Positions 21,420 through 31,838 of a stretch of DNA of 64,000 bases are shown here, one piece after another. The position numbers were made by a program, and so were the translations under genes. The notes under the pieces were generated by a model, which saw only the letters and a program-made list of their open reading frames with translations, was not told the DNA's origin and ran no database searches. The stretch comes from Fistulifera solaris (lineage: Eukaryota > Bacillariophyta > Bacillariophyceae > Naviculales > Stauroneidaceae). The DNA lies in assembly GCA_030295235.1 (NCBI GenBank), contig AP026145.1:188501-252500 (forward strand), read 5' to 3'. The first letter of the stretch is position 1, and each line of letters starts with the position of its first letter.

Positions 21420-22945
21420 ATCAGAGAAGACCCGGATATTGTGTATTCCCGATCACGATCACACCTGTATTCGCGCATTTCGGAACCCGATGTCGATGAC
21501 ACCGTTACTTTGTCCAACATCGCTAATGCAGACCATGAAACAATAATCGACATTGGAACAAGAGCAAAACTTTGATGGAACGAATCATGCAACGCTTCGA
21601 ATGTCTACGTATTTTTACGTAGCTCTCGTAGGGAAATTTATCGACAGAGGGAAAACCCGGATATTGTGTAATTTCGATCAAACCACTTTCCGCGTCGTTT
21701 GGACACCAATGTCAACAATGCTTTGCCCAACATCACAAACGCGAGACAAGGAACAGTAATCGACTTTGCTTTGACAGAAAAACGCGAAGCAGTAGGAAAA
21801 TACAACGCTCCCAATGTCTACGCGCATTTGTACGTAGCCGCCGTAGGAAATTTATCTCTGCAGGGGTACCCGGATATTACACTTTCTACCAACATCAAAT
21901 TCTGGGCTTTTCCAGTGCACAGATGTCAACGTTGGGTTGCGCACCGTATTGTCTTCGTATCGCTGGGCAATCTTCGACTTTGAAACAAGAGCAAAACTTT
22001 GATGGAACGAATCATGCAACGCTTCGAATGTCTACGTATTTTTACGTAGCTCTCGTAGGGAAATTTATCGACAGAGGGAAAACCCGGATATTGTGTAATT
22101 TCGATCAAACCACTTTCCGCGTCGTTTGGGCACCAATGTCAGCAATGCTTTGCCCAACATCACGGACGCGAGACAAGGAACAGTAATCGACTTTGCTTTG
22201 ACAGAAAAACGCGAAACAGTAGGAAAATACAACGCTCCCAATGTCTACGCGCATTGTACGTAGCCGCCGTAGGAAATTTATCTCTGCAGGGGTACCCGGA
22301 TATTACACTTTCTACCAACATCAAATTCTGGGCTTTTCCAGTGCACAGATGTCAACGTTGGGTTGCGCACCGTATTGGCTTCGTATCGCTGGGCAATCTT
22401 CGACTTTGAAACAAGAGCAAAACTTTGATGGAACGAATCATGCAACGCTTCGAATGTCTACGTATTTTTACGTAGCTCTCGTAGGGAAATTTATCGACAG
22501 AGGGAAAACCCGGATATTGTGTAATTTCGATCAAACCACTTTCCGCGTCGTTTGGACACCAATGTCAACAATGCTTTGCCCAACATCACGGACGCGAGAC
22601 AAGGAACAGTAATCGACTTTGCTTTGACAGAAAAACGCGAAGCAGTAGGAAAATACAACGCTCCCAATGTCTACGCGCATTGTACGTAGCCGCCGTAGGA
22701 AATTTATCTCTGCAGGGGTACCCGGATATTACACTTTTTACCAACATCAAATTCTGGGCTTTTCCAGTGCACAGATGTCAACGTTGGGTTGCGCACCGTA
22801 TTGTCTTCGTATCGCTGGGCAATCTTCGACTTTGAAACAAGAGCAAAACTTTGATGGAACGAATCATGCAACGCTTCGAATGTCTACGTATTTTTACGTA
22901 GCTCTCGTAGGGAAATTTATCGACAGAGGGGAAACCCGGATGTGG
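21420..22945 (+). repeat. 213-bp satellite array with 426-bp dimer structure
   Basis: The anchor AATGTCTACG occurs at 21600, 21813, 22027, 22240, 22453, 22666 and 22879, a strict 213-214 bp spacing. Odd and even monomers are different subtypes: A continues TATTTTTACGTAGCTCTCG, B continues CGCATT(T)GTACGTAGCCGCC. They strictly alternate, so the higher-order unit is 426 bp; A-A and B-B copies are nearly identical. A diverged, rearranged monomer lies at 21420-21590. Because 213 is a multiple of three, open frames recur in every dimer; these are not genes. Confidence 0.93.
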
Positions 22946-23019
22946 AGTTGCTTTTTCTAGTCAGTCTACTAGTACATGAATACTGGTAATACATCACAAC
23001 GGGTAAAGAACGAAAGATG

Positions 23020-23095
23020 CGATGCTTTGAACGTCTACGGAGTACCAGGTATCAAGTAGCTCACAAGTAGGAAAATTTTTATCCTTGTATGGCAT
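23020..23095 (+). repeat. degenerate 213-bp satellite fragment
   Basis: AACGTCTACGGAG at 23030, then AGTAGCTCACAAGTAGGAAA, is a decayed copy of the monomer core 151 bp after the last intact one. It marks the edge of the array. Confidence 0.55.
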
Positions 23096-23174
23096 CATTG
23101 CCATCCCCAGCATGTATTAACGGTACCAAGAACGGAGCTTTGTACATTTTGAAAAATAAGTAGTCGCACTAACT

Positions 23175-25951
23175 CTACAACCAATTTATCTTGGTCGTGT
23201 GCGGCAAAGTCGCCGCCCATCCAGGCAGATCTACTGATAAATCCAAGTCTTGCAACACCTTAGGCTCGTCGTTACTACTTTTCCTTTCCAAAATGGACAT
23301 TTTATATTTCCAAGCATGCAACTGAATGCTGTGTCCTCCTTGTAGTAATTGTGCTGATGTGAATGCACTATGCATATCCCGACAAGCTGCACAGACCGAC
23401 TTTGCCGCCTCTGCTTCCTTGACATCGATGACATCATCTGCACTCTCTTCGACATGAAGCTCATGTGCGCGTGACATGGCAGAGAGCACACGATCCAGCG
23501 GTACGGGAGAAATCGGTTCGCTACTGCCGTACTGCAAATCGCCGACAATGGCATGTCCGAGGGCTTGCAAATGAACACGCAATTGATGATTGCGTCCAGT
23601 GAGGGACTACACAGCACCAACGATGTGTCGTCACTTTCGGTGTAGTTCAGTAATTGAAAACGACTGACAGCCGGTTTCCCGTAAACGGCATCTATGATAC
23701 GAATACCGTTGGCAGGGTCGCTCGTATGAATGGGTGCCGAACATTCTAGGATGATTCTATCTTCCATATTTTCGACACTATTCGTTGGTCCTGCCACCAA
23801 ACGGCACTGTAATACGCCACTGCGTCGGCGCTGTTCTTCATGTTGTACAAGTTGCTTTCCATCGAAACGACCGTGTACCATGGCGATGTACAACTTTCGC
23901 ATTTGTTGTTGGTTCATCTCGGAATGAAACCATCGCGCATGCGTAGGGTCTGGTGTACAGAGCAATAGTCCAGATGTGACCCGATCAATACGATGAAGTG
24001 GATGTATCGATACAGTCCTGTCGCTTGCCATCTGCCCTTGTAATAGCTGGACGAGAGAATTGTGGTTGTATGGACCAGCAGGATGCACGGGTACAGTCGT
24101 TGGTTTGTTACAGACCCATAAAGTCGGGTCATTCAACCGGTAGTGCGAAACAACCGCTTCGGAGAGCATCACTTTTTGTAGTGGAATGTCACCTTCCGGT
24201 AGTACAATAGGTGCTTCATGCACATGGGAGATTCGTAACAATGAAGAATCGCTGGTGTGCAGCAGACGGTGTTCACTAACGATAGGTTCCGTCTCGTTGA
24301 TCCGCAACAAACCTAGCCCCATACACTCAGAAAGATATGGTGGGTTCCATTCTCGTTGTATAACCTGCAATGCGGATTGGCCTCGCCACGCCGGCTTGAT
24401 GCGACACGACAAATTACGAGTGACTGGTGGTGGAACGCGTAAGTCACCTAGTCGATACGCGGTTGGTGGCCCTACCGTCTCACAACCATTTTTCCGGCAG
24501 ATCGACAAATTTTGGTTCGTTTCATCGCATTGCTTTCCTGATGTCGCCTTCAGTGTAGTTGAAGGCGACGACTCGTTTTCGGCAACCTCCTGTTTCTGCT
24601 CCAATCGCTGTTTCCGCTTCAAACTGTAAAATCCCCAACACTTTCCGGAACAATCAGTGTCTCCACAATTTCGACAAACGCTGGCCACGTCGTCTGGCGC
24701 AGCCCCACGGTGATTCTGCACATAATGTTGAATCTTTTGCATTTGTTTCCAAATCGTTTTTCGCTTTTGTTTGTATTTCTTTCCCACTTGTATAGTTTCG
24801 TACAACGCTTGCAATTGATGATATTGCTCCATCAACTGTGCTTCGGAAAAGCGCGTCAAGTTGGAAAAGTAGCAATTTTGGAGATGCGCATGCGCATGGC
24901 AATGATATTCGGAATGCGCGACACGACATGAATCACAAATCAAGACGGGTTCTCGACACACGGTGCAGACGCAATCCATGGATTGGTCGTACGGTGATTG
25001 ACACAGACGACATTGCCCCACTACTTCGTCATTGCCATCAAAGTGTTTCCGACCGTCGAAAACGAAGTTCTTGCCTTTCCATAATGATGGAGCATCACCT
25101 TTATTTTCATCGCCTTTGGGAATCACAAAGGCTTCCAAGTATTTGTGAATTCCACCTTGTAAATGCTTGACATTCTGTACGGTCGGTACCGTATGACGGA
25201 TAAACGCCGATGCCTTTTCACACCGCACACCACCGGTACAATACATGCGTACTTGTTTTCCTTCTAGATGGTGGGCATTCTTTTGAACCCAGGGAATGAA
25301 TTGTTGAAACGTGGTGGTTTGGGGGTTGATGGCGTGAACGAAATGGCCGAGTTGATATTCCTTGTCGTTGCGACAATCAATCCAAACCGTATTATTGTGA
25401 TCGGCTTGTAACAGCTCCTGATGCCATTCTGTGGGTGACATGTAACCTTCTCCCGTTTCTGAAAGAGAAATGTTGGAAAAGACACCACCCGTATTGATGA
25501 GTTCTTTTGTCTTTCGTATGAACAAATCGGGAAAAAGAGACGGTTGTTGTGATGTACCTTCACCATTTTGTGCAGTCAAACCCTCTACATTGACGTCGAT
25601 ATCATCTTCTTTCACTTCAGAATGTTTAAAGTCTTCATATTTCATGCGCAACTCCGGACAGGGTGTATTCTTCCAATATTCTTGTACGGCTGTCACTCGC
25701 TCGTCAGGACAATTCATAGCATCATTTTCCTCCCTGCATTTCGCCGTATCGTCGCGCACGAGCGCCCGAATGAATGCTTGTAGCGATTCTCTTTCATGAG
25801 ACGCCAACGTACCGTTGATTCCCTCCGGTGCGACCAAGATGCGTCCTCGCAAATGCAAATGCGAACACAATTGATGCAAGGTCTCTCGTAATGCGTCGAC
25901 CTGCTCGTCGACAGGGTAATATTGATAGAAGAGAATGACGTATTGGGGCAT
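23175..25951 (-). CDS. TrhO-type rhodanese fused to RluA-type pseudouridine synthase
   Basis: Residues 1-280 match the TrhO/UPF0176 family (tRNA U34 hydroxylation): PQYVILFYQYYPV, GRILVAPEGINGT, rhodanese active loop MYCTGGVRCEKA. Residues ~290-480 are Cys/His-rich (CRLCQSPYDQSMDCVCTVC, DSCRVAHSEYHCHAHAH, CRNCGDTDCSGKCWG), probably zinc-binding. From ~560 on is an RluA-family domain with PTTVPVHPAGPYNHNS and catalytic HRIDRVTSGLLL. The frame changes at a GGG run (plus strand 23603-23605): one frame ends LVLCSP and the other continues LTGRNHQLRVHLQALGHA, the expected RluA motif. One missing base is the simplest reading. The final ~100 residues after GDLQYG extend the pseudouridine synthase. 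Confidence 0.85.
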
Positions 25952-26714
25952 CTCTGGCTGTGTTGTGTGAGTGTTTAGATAATGTTTGTTCTTTGTACAA
26001 TGTTATTAGCCTTCAAAGTAAGTTGGCATAGATACCATCTTTTGTTTTTGGTGTGCGAACGAGAAGTCTAAAGTAGCTGGACCAGAAAATTTTTGGCCCT
26101 GGTTTTCCTTACAACAGAAAATCTGGTTGTACTTCATTTCTACAGACAACTGGGGAGGTCCAGAAATTCTGGACCAGTTGTATTTTATTCATACAGAAAA
26201 TCTGGACTGGTCCATCTGGATTGGTCCAGAAATTTTGGACCACTTCTTGTATTTCAATCATACAGAAAATCTGGGGCGGTCCAGAAATTCTGGACCAACT
26301 GCATTTCATTCAAACAGAAAATCTGGTAGACTAGTTTCCAGAAATTCTGGACCAGATTTATTTCATTCAGTCAGAAAGTCTGGGGCTTTCCAGAAATTCT
26401 TGACCAGCTGTATTTCGTTCGAACAGAAAATCTGGGGTGGTCCAGAAATTCTGGAACCGCTGTTTTTCACGGAGTATTCACTTCCCCGATTTTCTGGAAA
26501 CGTGATAACACGGCACGCCCCAATATTTATTTTTTTACAAGTTGCGTGTCGCGTAGGGTCTAATTTTTGTTTTTCTCGTCGCTCTCGCACCGAATGTCAT
26601 GCTCTCGCAGTTCTTTCATACTACGAATTATATTGCATTCGACGGTCCTAGCCTTCTTTCTTCTTCTGTTTCTGTCCTTTCTTCTTTTCTCATTCGTAGC
26701 ATCTTTCCATTATA
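25952..26714. other. divergent intergenic region with palindromic minisatellite
   Basis: Separates the divergent TrhO-RluA and UBX genes. It is largely occupied by the minisatellite at 26067-26475; the remaining T-rich stretch before 26715 is probably the UBX promoter and 5' UTR. Confidence 0.5.
26067..26475. repeat. palindromic minisatellite (CCAGAAATTCTGG units)
   Basis: About seven imperfect units of 50-60 bp. Each contains the near-perfect palindrome GGTCCAGAAATTCTGGACC, then a T-rich spacer such as TTTCATTC, then ACAGAAAATCTGG. Units vary in spacing and several palindromes have decayed. The same palindrome recurs at 37525-37655. Confidence 0.85.
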
Positions 26715-28073
26715 ATGACGGCAGCAAGCAATTCACACAGCAATTCAAGAACCGATCGAAACCTTCGCAGTCCTGTAAGTTCTTTGGTTGTATTCTACAT
26801 AGCCCATCATTTACTTGATCACGAAAATAAGTCTTACTATCTTCCTCTTCATACAAATACACAGTCATCTCCGGAACAAGGAGGAGTGGAATCATCACAC
26901 CGTAACTCAACCGCAACCACTTCCGCAACGACCAATCACCATCATCATGCGAATACTTCTACTGCCACAACAACACACGGAAAATTGTTACAATTCTTGC
27001 ATTTAATGACGACTATGCTGCGTTTATTGTTGTGGCCGGTACGGAAATTCATGACGCATTTGTTTGATTATTTACCATCCAATGATCCATCTTTGGATGG
27101 CTTATCTCCGACGGTCACCGCGAAAGCCGCGCAACAATTTGTGCAACTCGTGTCTTCCTTGACGACGACGGAGCAACAACAACAGCAGTTTTGGCAAACA
27201 CTGGGATTTACGGCACTCCAACAACAAGCGACACAAGAAGGAAAATTGTTATTGGTCTATTTGCATGCTCCGTTGCATCGACAAGCCAATCATGTATTGC
27301 AACAATTTGCTTCGCAAACGCATATGTTCAATTCACAACAACAACAACTTGTATTGGCTCTAGGAGTCAGTGTTCATACCGCTCTGGGAACTCATTTGCA
27401 ACATTCCCTACAAGCCACGGCATTGCCGGCTCTGTTTGTCTTGCAACCGTCCACGACGGTCTCACGACCGATGCTATTGTTGGTGCGCGTGCAAGGACCG
27501 GCGCTCGTACAGTACTGTCAATCCCCTCCCACCATGGCACCGCTCCTTCAAATCCTCCAATCGGCCGTTCAACGCCACCAAACCGTCTTGGCGGAACAAT
27601 TGGCACGACAGTGGCAACGACAAGAAGAAATGGCGTTGCGGCAACAACAAGATGAGGAATATCAAGCGGCCTTGCTGGCGGATCAAGAACGAGAACGATT
27701 GGCGCAACAGGCGAAGCGGGAACAGGAAGAACAGTTGCAACGGGAACAAATGGCGTTGCAAGAACAAGAAACTCGCTTGCAACAAGCCAAAGCACAGCTT
27801 CGTCCGGAACCGGATAGTACGACACCGAGTGCCATGGTGCGATTCGTATTGCCGTCGGGACAGAAAATCAATCGACGCTTCCATGCGGATGATACCATTG
27901 GCACAGTGCGATCCTTCTTGATGGTGTATTTTCATGAAAACGAGATTCCGATTCAAAATGTGCGATTATCGACGAATTTTCCGAAACAGCATTATGATGA
28001 TGATGCGGTGTCCTTGCAAGAAGGTGGATTGGTCCCACAAGCTGTTTTGATGGTGCAAGATTTGGATGCGTAA
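26715..28073 (+). CDS. UBX-domain protein, FAF2/UBXD8-like
   Basis: Probable p97/Cdc48 adaptor at the ER or lipid droplets. Start MTAASNSHSNSRTDRN. A 90-nt in-frame segment at 26775-26864 has perfect intron ends (GTAAGT...ACACAG) and is probably spliced, joining LRSP to SSPEQGG. Then come a His/Thr-rich segment, a hydrophobic hairpin (LLQFLHLMTTMLRLLLWPV), a UAS thioredoxin-like domain (GKLLLVYLHAPLHRQAN), a Gln/Glu coiled coil (EEMALRQQQDEEYQAALLAD), and a C-terminal UBX domain (MVRFVLPSGQKINRRF, GTVRSFLMVY, TNFPKQHY). The p97-binding FPR loop reads FPK. Length fits the family. Confidence 0.85.
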   Translation: MTAASNSHSNSRTDRNLRSPVSSLVVFYIAHHLLDHENKSYYLPLHTNTQSSPEQGGVESSHRNSTATTSATTNHHHHANTSTATTTHGKLLQFLHLMTTMLRLLLWPVRKFMTHLFDYLPSNDPSLDGLSPTVTAKAAQQFVQLVSSLTTTEQQQQQFWQTLGFTALQQQATQEGKLLLVYLHAPLHRQANHVLQQFASQTHMFNSQQQQLVLALGVSVHTALGTHLQHSLQATALPALFVLQPSTTVSRPMLLLVRVQGPALVQYCQSPPTMAPLLQILQSAVQRHQTVLAEQLARQWQRQEEMALRQQQDEEYQAALLADQERERLAQQAKREQEEQLQREQMALQEQETRLQQAKAQLRPEPDSTTPSAMVRFVLPSGQKINRRFHADDTIGTVRSFLMVYFHENEIPIQNVRLSTNFPKQHYDDDAVSLQEGGLVPQAVLMVQDLDA

Positions 28074-28332
28074 GGAAAAATAAAAGGTAAATTTTAGATT
28101 ACTGAATAAACGAATGAATGAATAATAATGATTGTTCTGTGGATCATTAGAAGTTTTCCGGGTCAGTCTTCGGGCATCAATAATCAAACAATCATTTGAA
28201 GCACCAGCGTAGCGATAAGAATAGTAATCGTATTACAACATAGTGTGTGATATTATTACCCTCTTCTATTACCAAGTTGAATCAACATTCACTCGCCCTA
28301 CCATAACAAAAATCCCAAATTACTCCGTAATT

Positions 28333-29420
28333 TTATTCCATTTGCGACGGTTCTTGTCCCTCTCCTCCTTCGTTCGCCTTCTTTTCCAAACGCAAACACG
28401 TTCCATCTTCGTAAATACCCAACGCCCGACACCCGTCGGCCCAGTATTGTTTTCCGCCACTCGCATTGTCCCGACGCACCCGCAGTTTGCGGAGTTCCAT
28501 CTTGATTTGCGTGGGAATGTGTTGACACGCTTGACACAAATGACTCCCCGCCATGTTTTGTGCGGCTTGGTAGACCCCAAACAACTTGGCGGGATAGTAC
28601 ACGGCCCCGCGTCCCCGCGTCCGCAACGGATACGCCGCACAATGGCGACAACGGAGACCGACTTGTCCCAAGACGACGGGTTTTTTGCGGCCCTGCGTGT
28701 TGGATTCGACATCTTCTTGCGTCGCTTCAAAGACTTCGAGTTGTCGACGCACCAGTATTTGGTATTCGGACAACTGTTCGGTATCACAGGACATGCTCAA
28801 GACGATGCCCGCCGACCGGGGTTTGGTGGGTCGACCGGGCGGGGCTCCTCCGTACATGGGCATGAAGCCCGGATATCCGTAGGGTGGCATCATCATGTGC
28901 GGGGGCGGAGGGAACATTCCCGGTGGGAACGGAGATCCGTACTCGGCACTACTTTTCGTTTCGTCGGCTTTTTCTTCACTTTGTCGTTGTTTCTTGGAGC
29001 GGGGTGGCAACGGCATCGGAGCATTCTGATAACCGGGGAAACTGCCCGGAGGCATTCCCATATACGCCATCGGATGATACGGCGGTGGCATGGGAGGATA
29101 TCCCGGGTAATTGTAGTTGGGATACTGCGCCATGTTGTTGTTTCCCGCACTGTTGGGTGTTGATTCCTCTTCTCCTTTGCGCTTGGCGGCCGGAGTCGAT
29201 TCACCTTCGTTATTATTGTTTGTTAGAGCGCCTCCTTCTTCTTCCTCGTCTTCTTCTTTGGTTCGTTTTCCCGCCATTTTGGAATCCTTTTCTGTAGTTG
29301 ACACAAAAAAGTGAGCGTGATTGTTTCTTTTTCTCATTGAGAGACATGCGCATTGTTGCTAGCACGAGTCTAGTAATATAACGTACCTTCCCGTGTGAGT
29401 TCAGCTTCTTCTTTCGACAT
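28333..29420 (-). CDS. hypothetical zinc-cysteine protein with Pro/Tyr-rich N-terminus
   Basis: Function unknown. Exon 1 is 29387-29420 (MSKEEAELTRE); a 95-nt intron (29292-29386, GTACGT...CTACAG) joins in phase to EKDSKMAGKRTKEED. The N-terminal half is disordered with Met/Pro/Tyr/Gly repeats (PNYNYPGYPPMPPPYHPM). The C-terminal half is ordered: LSEYQILVRRQLEVFEATQ, then VGLRCRHCAAYPLRTRGRGA and SHLCQACQHIPTQIKMELR, two CxxC pairs likely to bind one zinc. It resembles a conserved diatom family I know only as uncharacterised. The Pro/Tyr-rich tract suggests phase-separating or RNA-linked behaviour, which is inference. Confidence 0.7.
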
Positions 29421-30088
29421 GATGTCTTTTCTTTTCGTTTCAAGTTTTCTGAAGCGGGTTTTGTGTTATTAGATGATGCGAAATGCCGATCCCTTCCGAT
29501 GCAAGAGGAAAGGAGAAATCGCAATACTATTCAAATGAACAAGAGGACGAAGAGGACGGTTTTTGTTGATGATGGTGCGAACGTTGGCTGGTGTCGTAAA
29601 ACGCAGCAAGAAGTTCCCCACTTGCGAGGGAGAACGAAGAGGATGTTTTTGGCGGCGATTTTGGTATGAAAGAAAATGTACTATGTATTTTTATCTATGC
29701 CATAGTATAATAAAAATTTGCAAATCCTACTACCTAACTACATTTCGTCAACGGCTTTTTATCTCCGTTGTATTCACTTGCAAGTTTAAGTAGCAAAACT
29801 CCATTCGGGACAAAGGACAAAGACAATGCTTTCATGAATGAACCTTAAATTCAGTCCAGCACTGGAGCAGGGTACGTGCGACGTACGTACGGGAGCGGGA
29901 GCGCATTATTTTTTTTTGTTTGGATTTGATTGCAATCAAAGCGGCCATAGGTCAATCGAAGACAACCAGTTAACATTACCTAGTAGAGTAAAGTTGCTTG
30001 TTGATCGGTATGGTTATTGAACGACAATAATCAACTGCTTTTTCAAGGACGCTACTTGTGTGAAGACAGCGACGGCAAGCCAGATACA
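29421..30088. other. divergent intergenic region
   Basis: About 670 bp between divergent genes, no supported ORF, RNA gene or repeat. Likely 5' UTR and promoters. Confidence 0.4.
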
Positions 30089-31651
30089 ATGGACGAATTC
30101 GAACGAGATACGCGAAGAAAAAGTAGAAGAATAAGCAATGATTCGCAACCTTTCGATCTACTTTCGTCCTTAAAGCGTAGCAGCCGAAAACGACATTCAA
30201 ATCAGCGCTCTTTGCTCTTACCGTGCTTATTGGGACTCATTCTTTGGTTTCCGTCAGCATACGCCTTCTCTTCCATGACAACAACACTCTTCAACCATAA
30301 ATCACTCTATCGTCGTCTTTCGACGCACCGCCCGTTGCATTCATTGCAAACAGTCGACAGTCCGGAGCCGGACAAGTTGACAACATGGCAATCTACACTC
30401 ACCACTGGGTCTCAGCGAGTTCTAACAAGCATACACGCATCGCCATGGTTGCAATTGATCACCGTCTTTGTTGGCTACATATTCCATCTGGTTTATTTGA
30501 CGCAACGACAATTCATTTTTCCGATACAATGGTGGGCTTCTCCGGGAAACGAATGGAGAGCGTATCGATATTTTGTGGGGATAGGTTATGACTCGCTAGC
30601 GGGTATCTTCGCACTGCTGTTTTATTATCAACGATTTCGTTCACCCACCCAGCCACCAATGTTGGTGCCGCAGAAAATGCCATGGAAATTCCCTCCCGCG
30701 CCTTCACCGACCACCGAAGCAGCTACCAATTTAGTGGAAGCGATTCGGAATCAATATTCGTGGCCTCATGTTGTACATCGTGCCACGTTCCTCTGGACGG
30801 CCGTCTGTCTCATTACCGCGTATTTTGCGACAGGACGATTCAGTCTCTTTGGCAAGATATGTTGTATGAACTGTCTGCCAAGGGATTTCCGTTGACGACT
30901 CCGCAATTTCGCGCGTGGTCGGTGTTGTTGGGACATTTGTCGTGGGTAGGAGTGGGTTCCGCCTTGTTGTTTCTCTTTCCCTTTGCTCCCCGATTCTTTC
31001 GATCAGCGTTTCCGCGCGATTTGACGTCTTCGAACAGCGAACAGTTGTCCAAGAAACCTTGGCACTGGTTTCGATTTCAGTTTCGTAAGCCGCAAAACGG
31101 TCAATCCGTGTGGGTTTGGTGGTAAGTACCCATGAATTGTATCTTTTCCAGCATTGTGGAGTTTCTGACTTTAGTTGCTTCATCCTTTTCGTGAAACTAG
31201 GGTATTGGGTGGCTATTGTGTCAGTTGCTGGTTATTCAATCTTGCCGATTGGGCCAATCATTTTTTATTACCCGACGCCGTTTTAAAGTTGTCCAGTGAA
31301 TCCGTCGTGTCGCAGCTGGTGGCGCCCGAATTCAACGACCGAACCGCGTCGTTGATAGGCTACATTGCGCCCTGTTTATCGGCCCCTCTGTGGGAGGAAC
31401 TGCTGTACCGTGGCTTCTTGTTACCCGGATTGTGGAGTTGCTTGTTTCGACATAATTTTAGCTTGGCCGCCCTCGTGCAGGCAGTGGTGTTTTCCGCGCA
31501 TCACATGTCTCTGGTCGCTGCATTACCGTTGGCTGTACTCGGATATGTCTGGGCTGTTTTGTATGGGCTGAGTGGAAATCTTTGGACGGTGTGTCTCGTG
31601 CACGCACTCTGGAATTCCAGGGTCTTTCTGACCGGCTGGTTAGGTCTATGA
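30089..31651 (+). CDS. CPBP-family intramembrane protease, probably plastid-targeted
   Basis: I start at MDEFERDTRRKSRR (ATG 30089). The leader has a signal-like core (LLLPCLLGLILWFPSAYAFS) ending in an A-F site typical of diatom plastid preproteins. Then several membrane spans lead to the CPBP (Abi/CAAX) region: APLWEELLYRGFLLPG holds the EExxxR motif, and FSAHHMSLVAALPL and LVHALWNSRVFL give the later His motifs. A 79-nt intron at 31122-31200 (GTAAGT...AACTAG) joins VWW to VLGGYCV in phase. The frame changes at a TTT run (30848-30850): TGRFSL continues as LWQDMLYELSAKGF in the next frame. The family cleaves membrane or lipidated proteins; substrates here are unknown. Confidence 0.82.
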
Positions 31652-31838
31652 TATATGACCTGAAAATAGAACGCTCATTTAGTTTGACGGAGGGAAAGGA
31701 AGTCACGCGTTTGCTGGCTACATTCAATCACTTTCCAAATCATTTGTCGCATATTAATGAACAACCTTTTTATTTAGCTTTGTTTATTAGCATTATCGTC
31801 TATTGTTTACAAGGAATCAGAACGAGTTCATCGCTTGC

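Noticed and set aside
16620-22945. Centromere
   Set aside because: Satellite arrays are suggestive, but they are only 1.3-1.5 kb and lie among ordinary genes; known diatom centromeres are defined by AT-rich DNA, not by satellites.
21553-22960. Chain of similar open frames of 60-125 codons across the satellite
   Set aside because: The monomer length (213) is a multiple of three, so any open stretch recurs in each unit. The repeats are non-coding in appearance and the frames lack known domains.
24186-24629. Antisense frame of ~147 codons inside the TrhO-RluA gene
   Set aside because: The opposite strand encodes recognisable enzyme domains throughout.
26067-26475. Heat-shock element cluster
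   Set aside because: The GAA/TTC arms are separated by one base, not the two required for nGAAnnTTCn.
27367-27956. Long antisense frames inside the UBX gene
   Set aside because: They mirror the Gln/Glu/Arg-rich coiled coil on the other strand; the sense frame has clear UAS and UBX domains.
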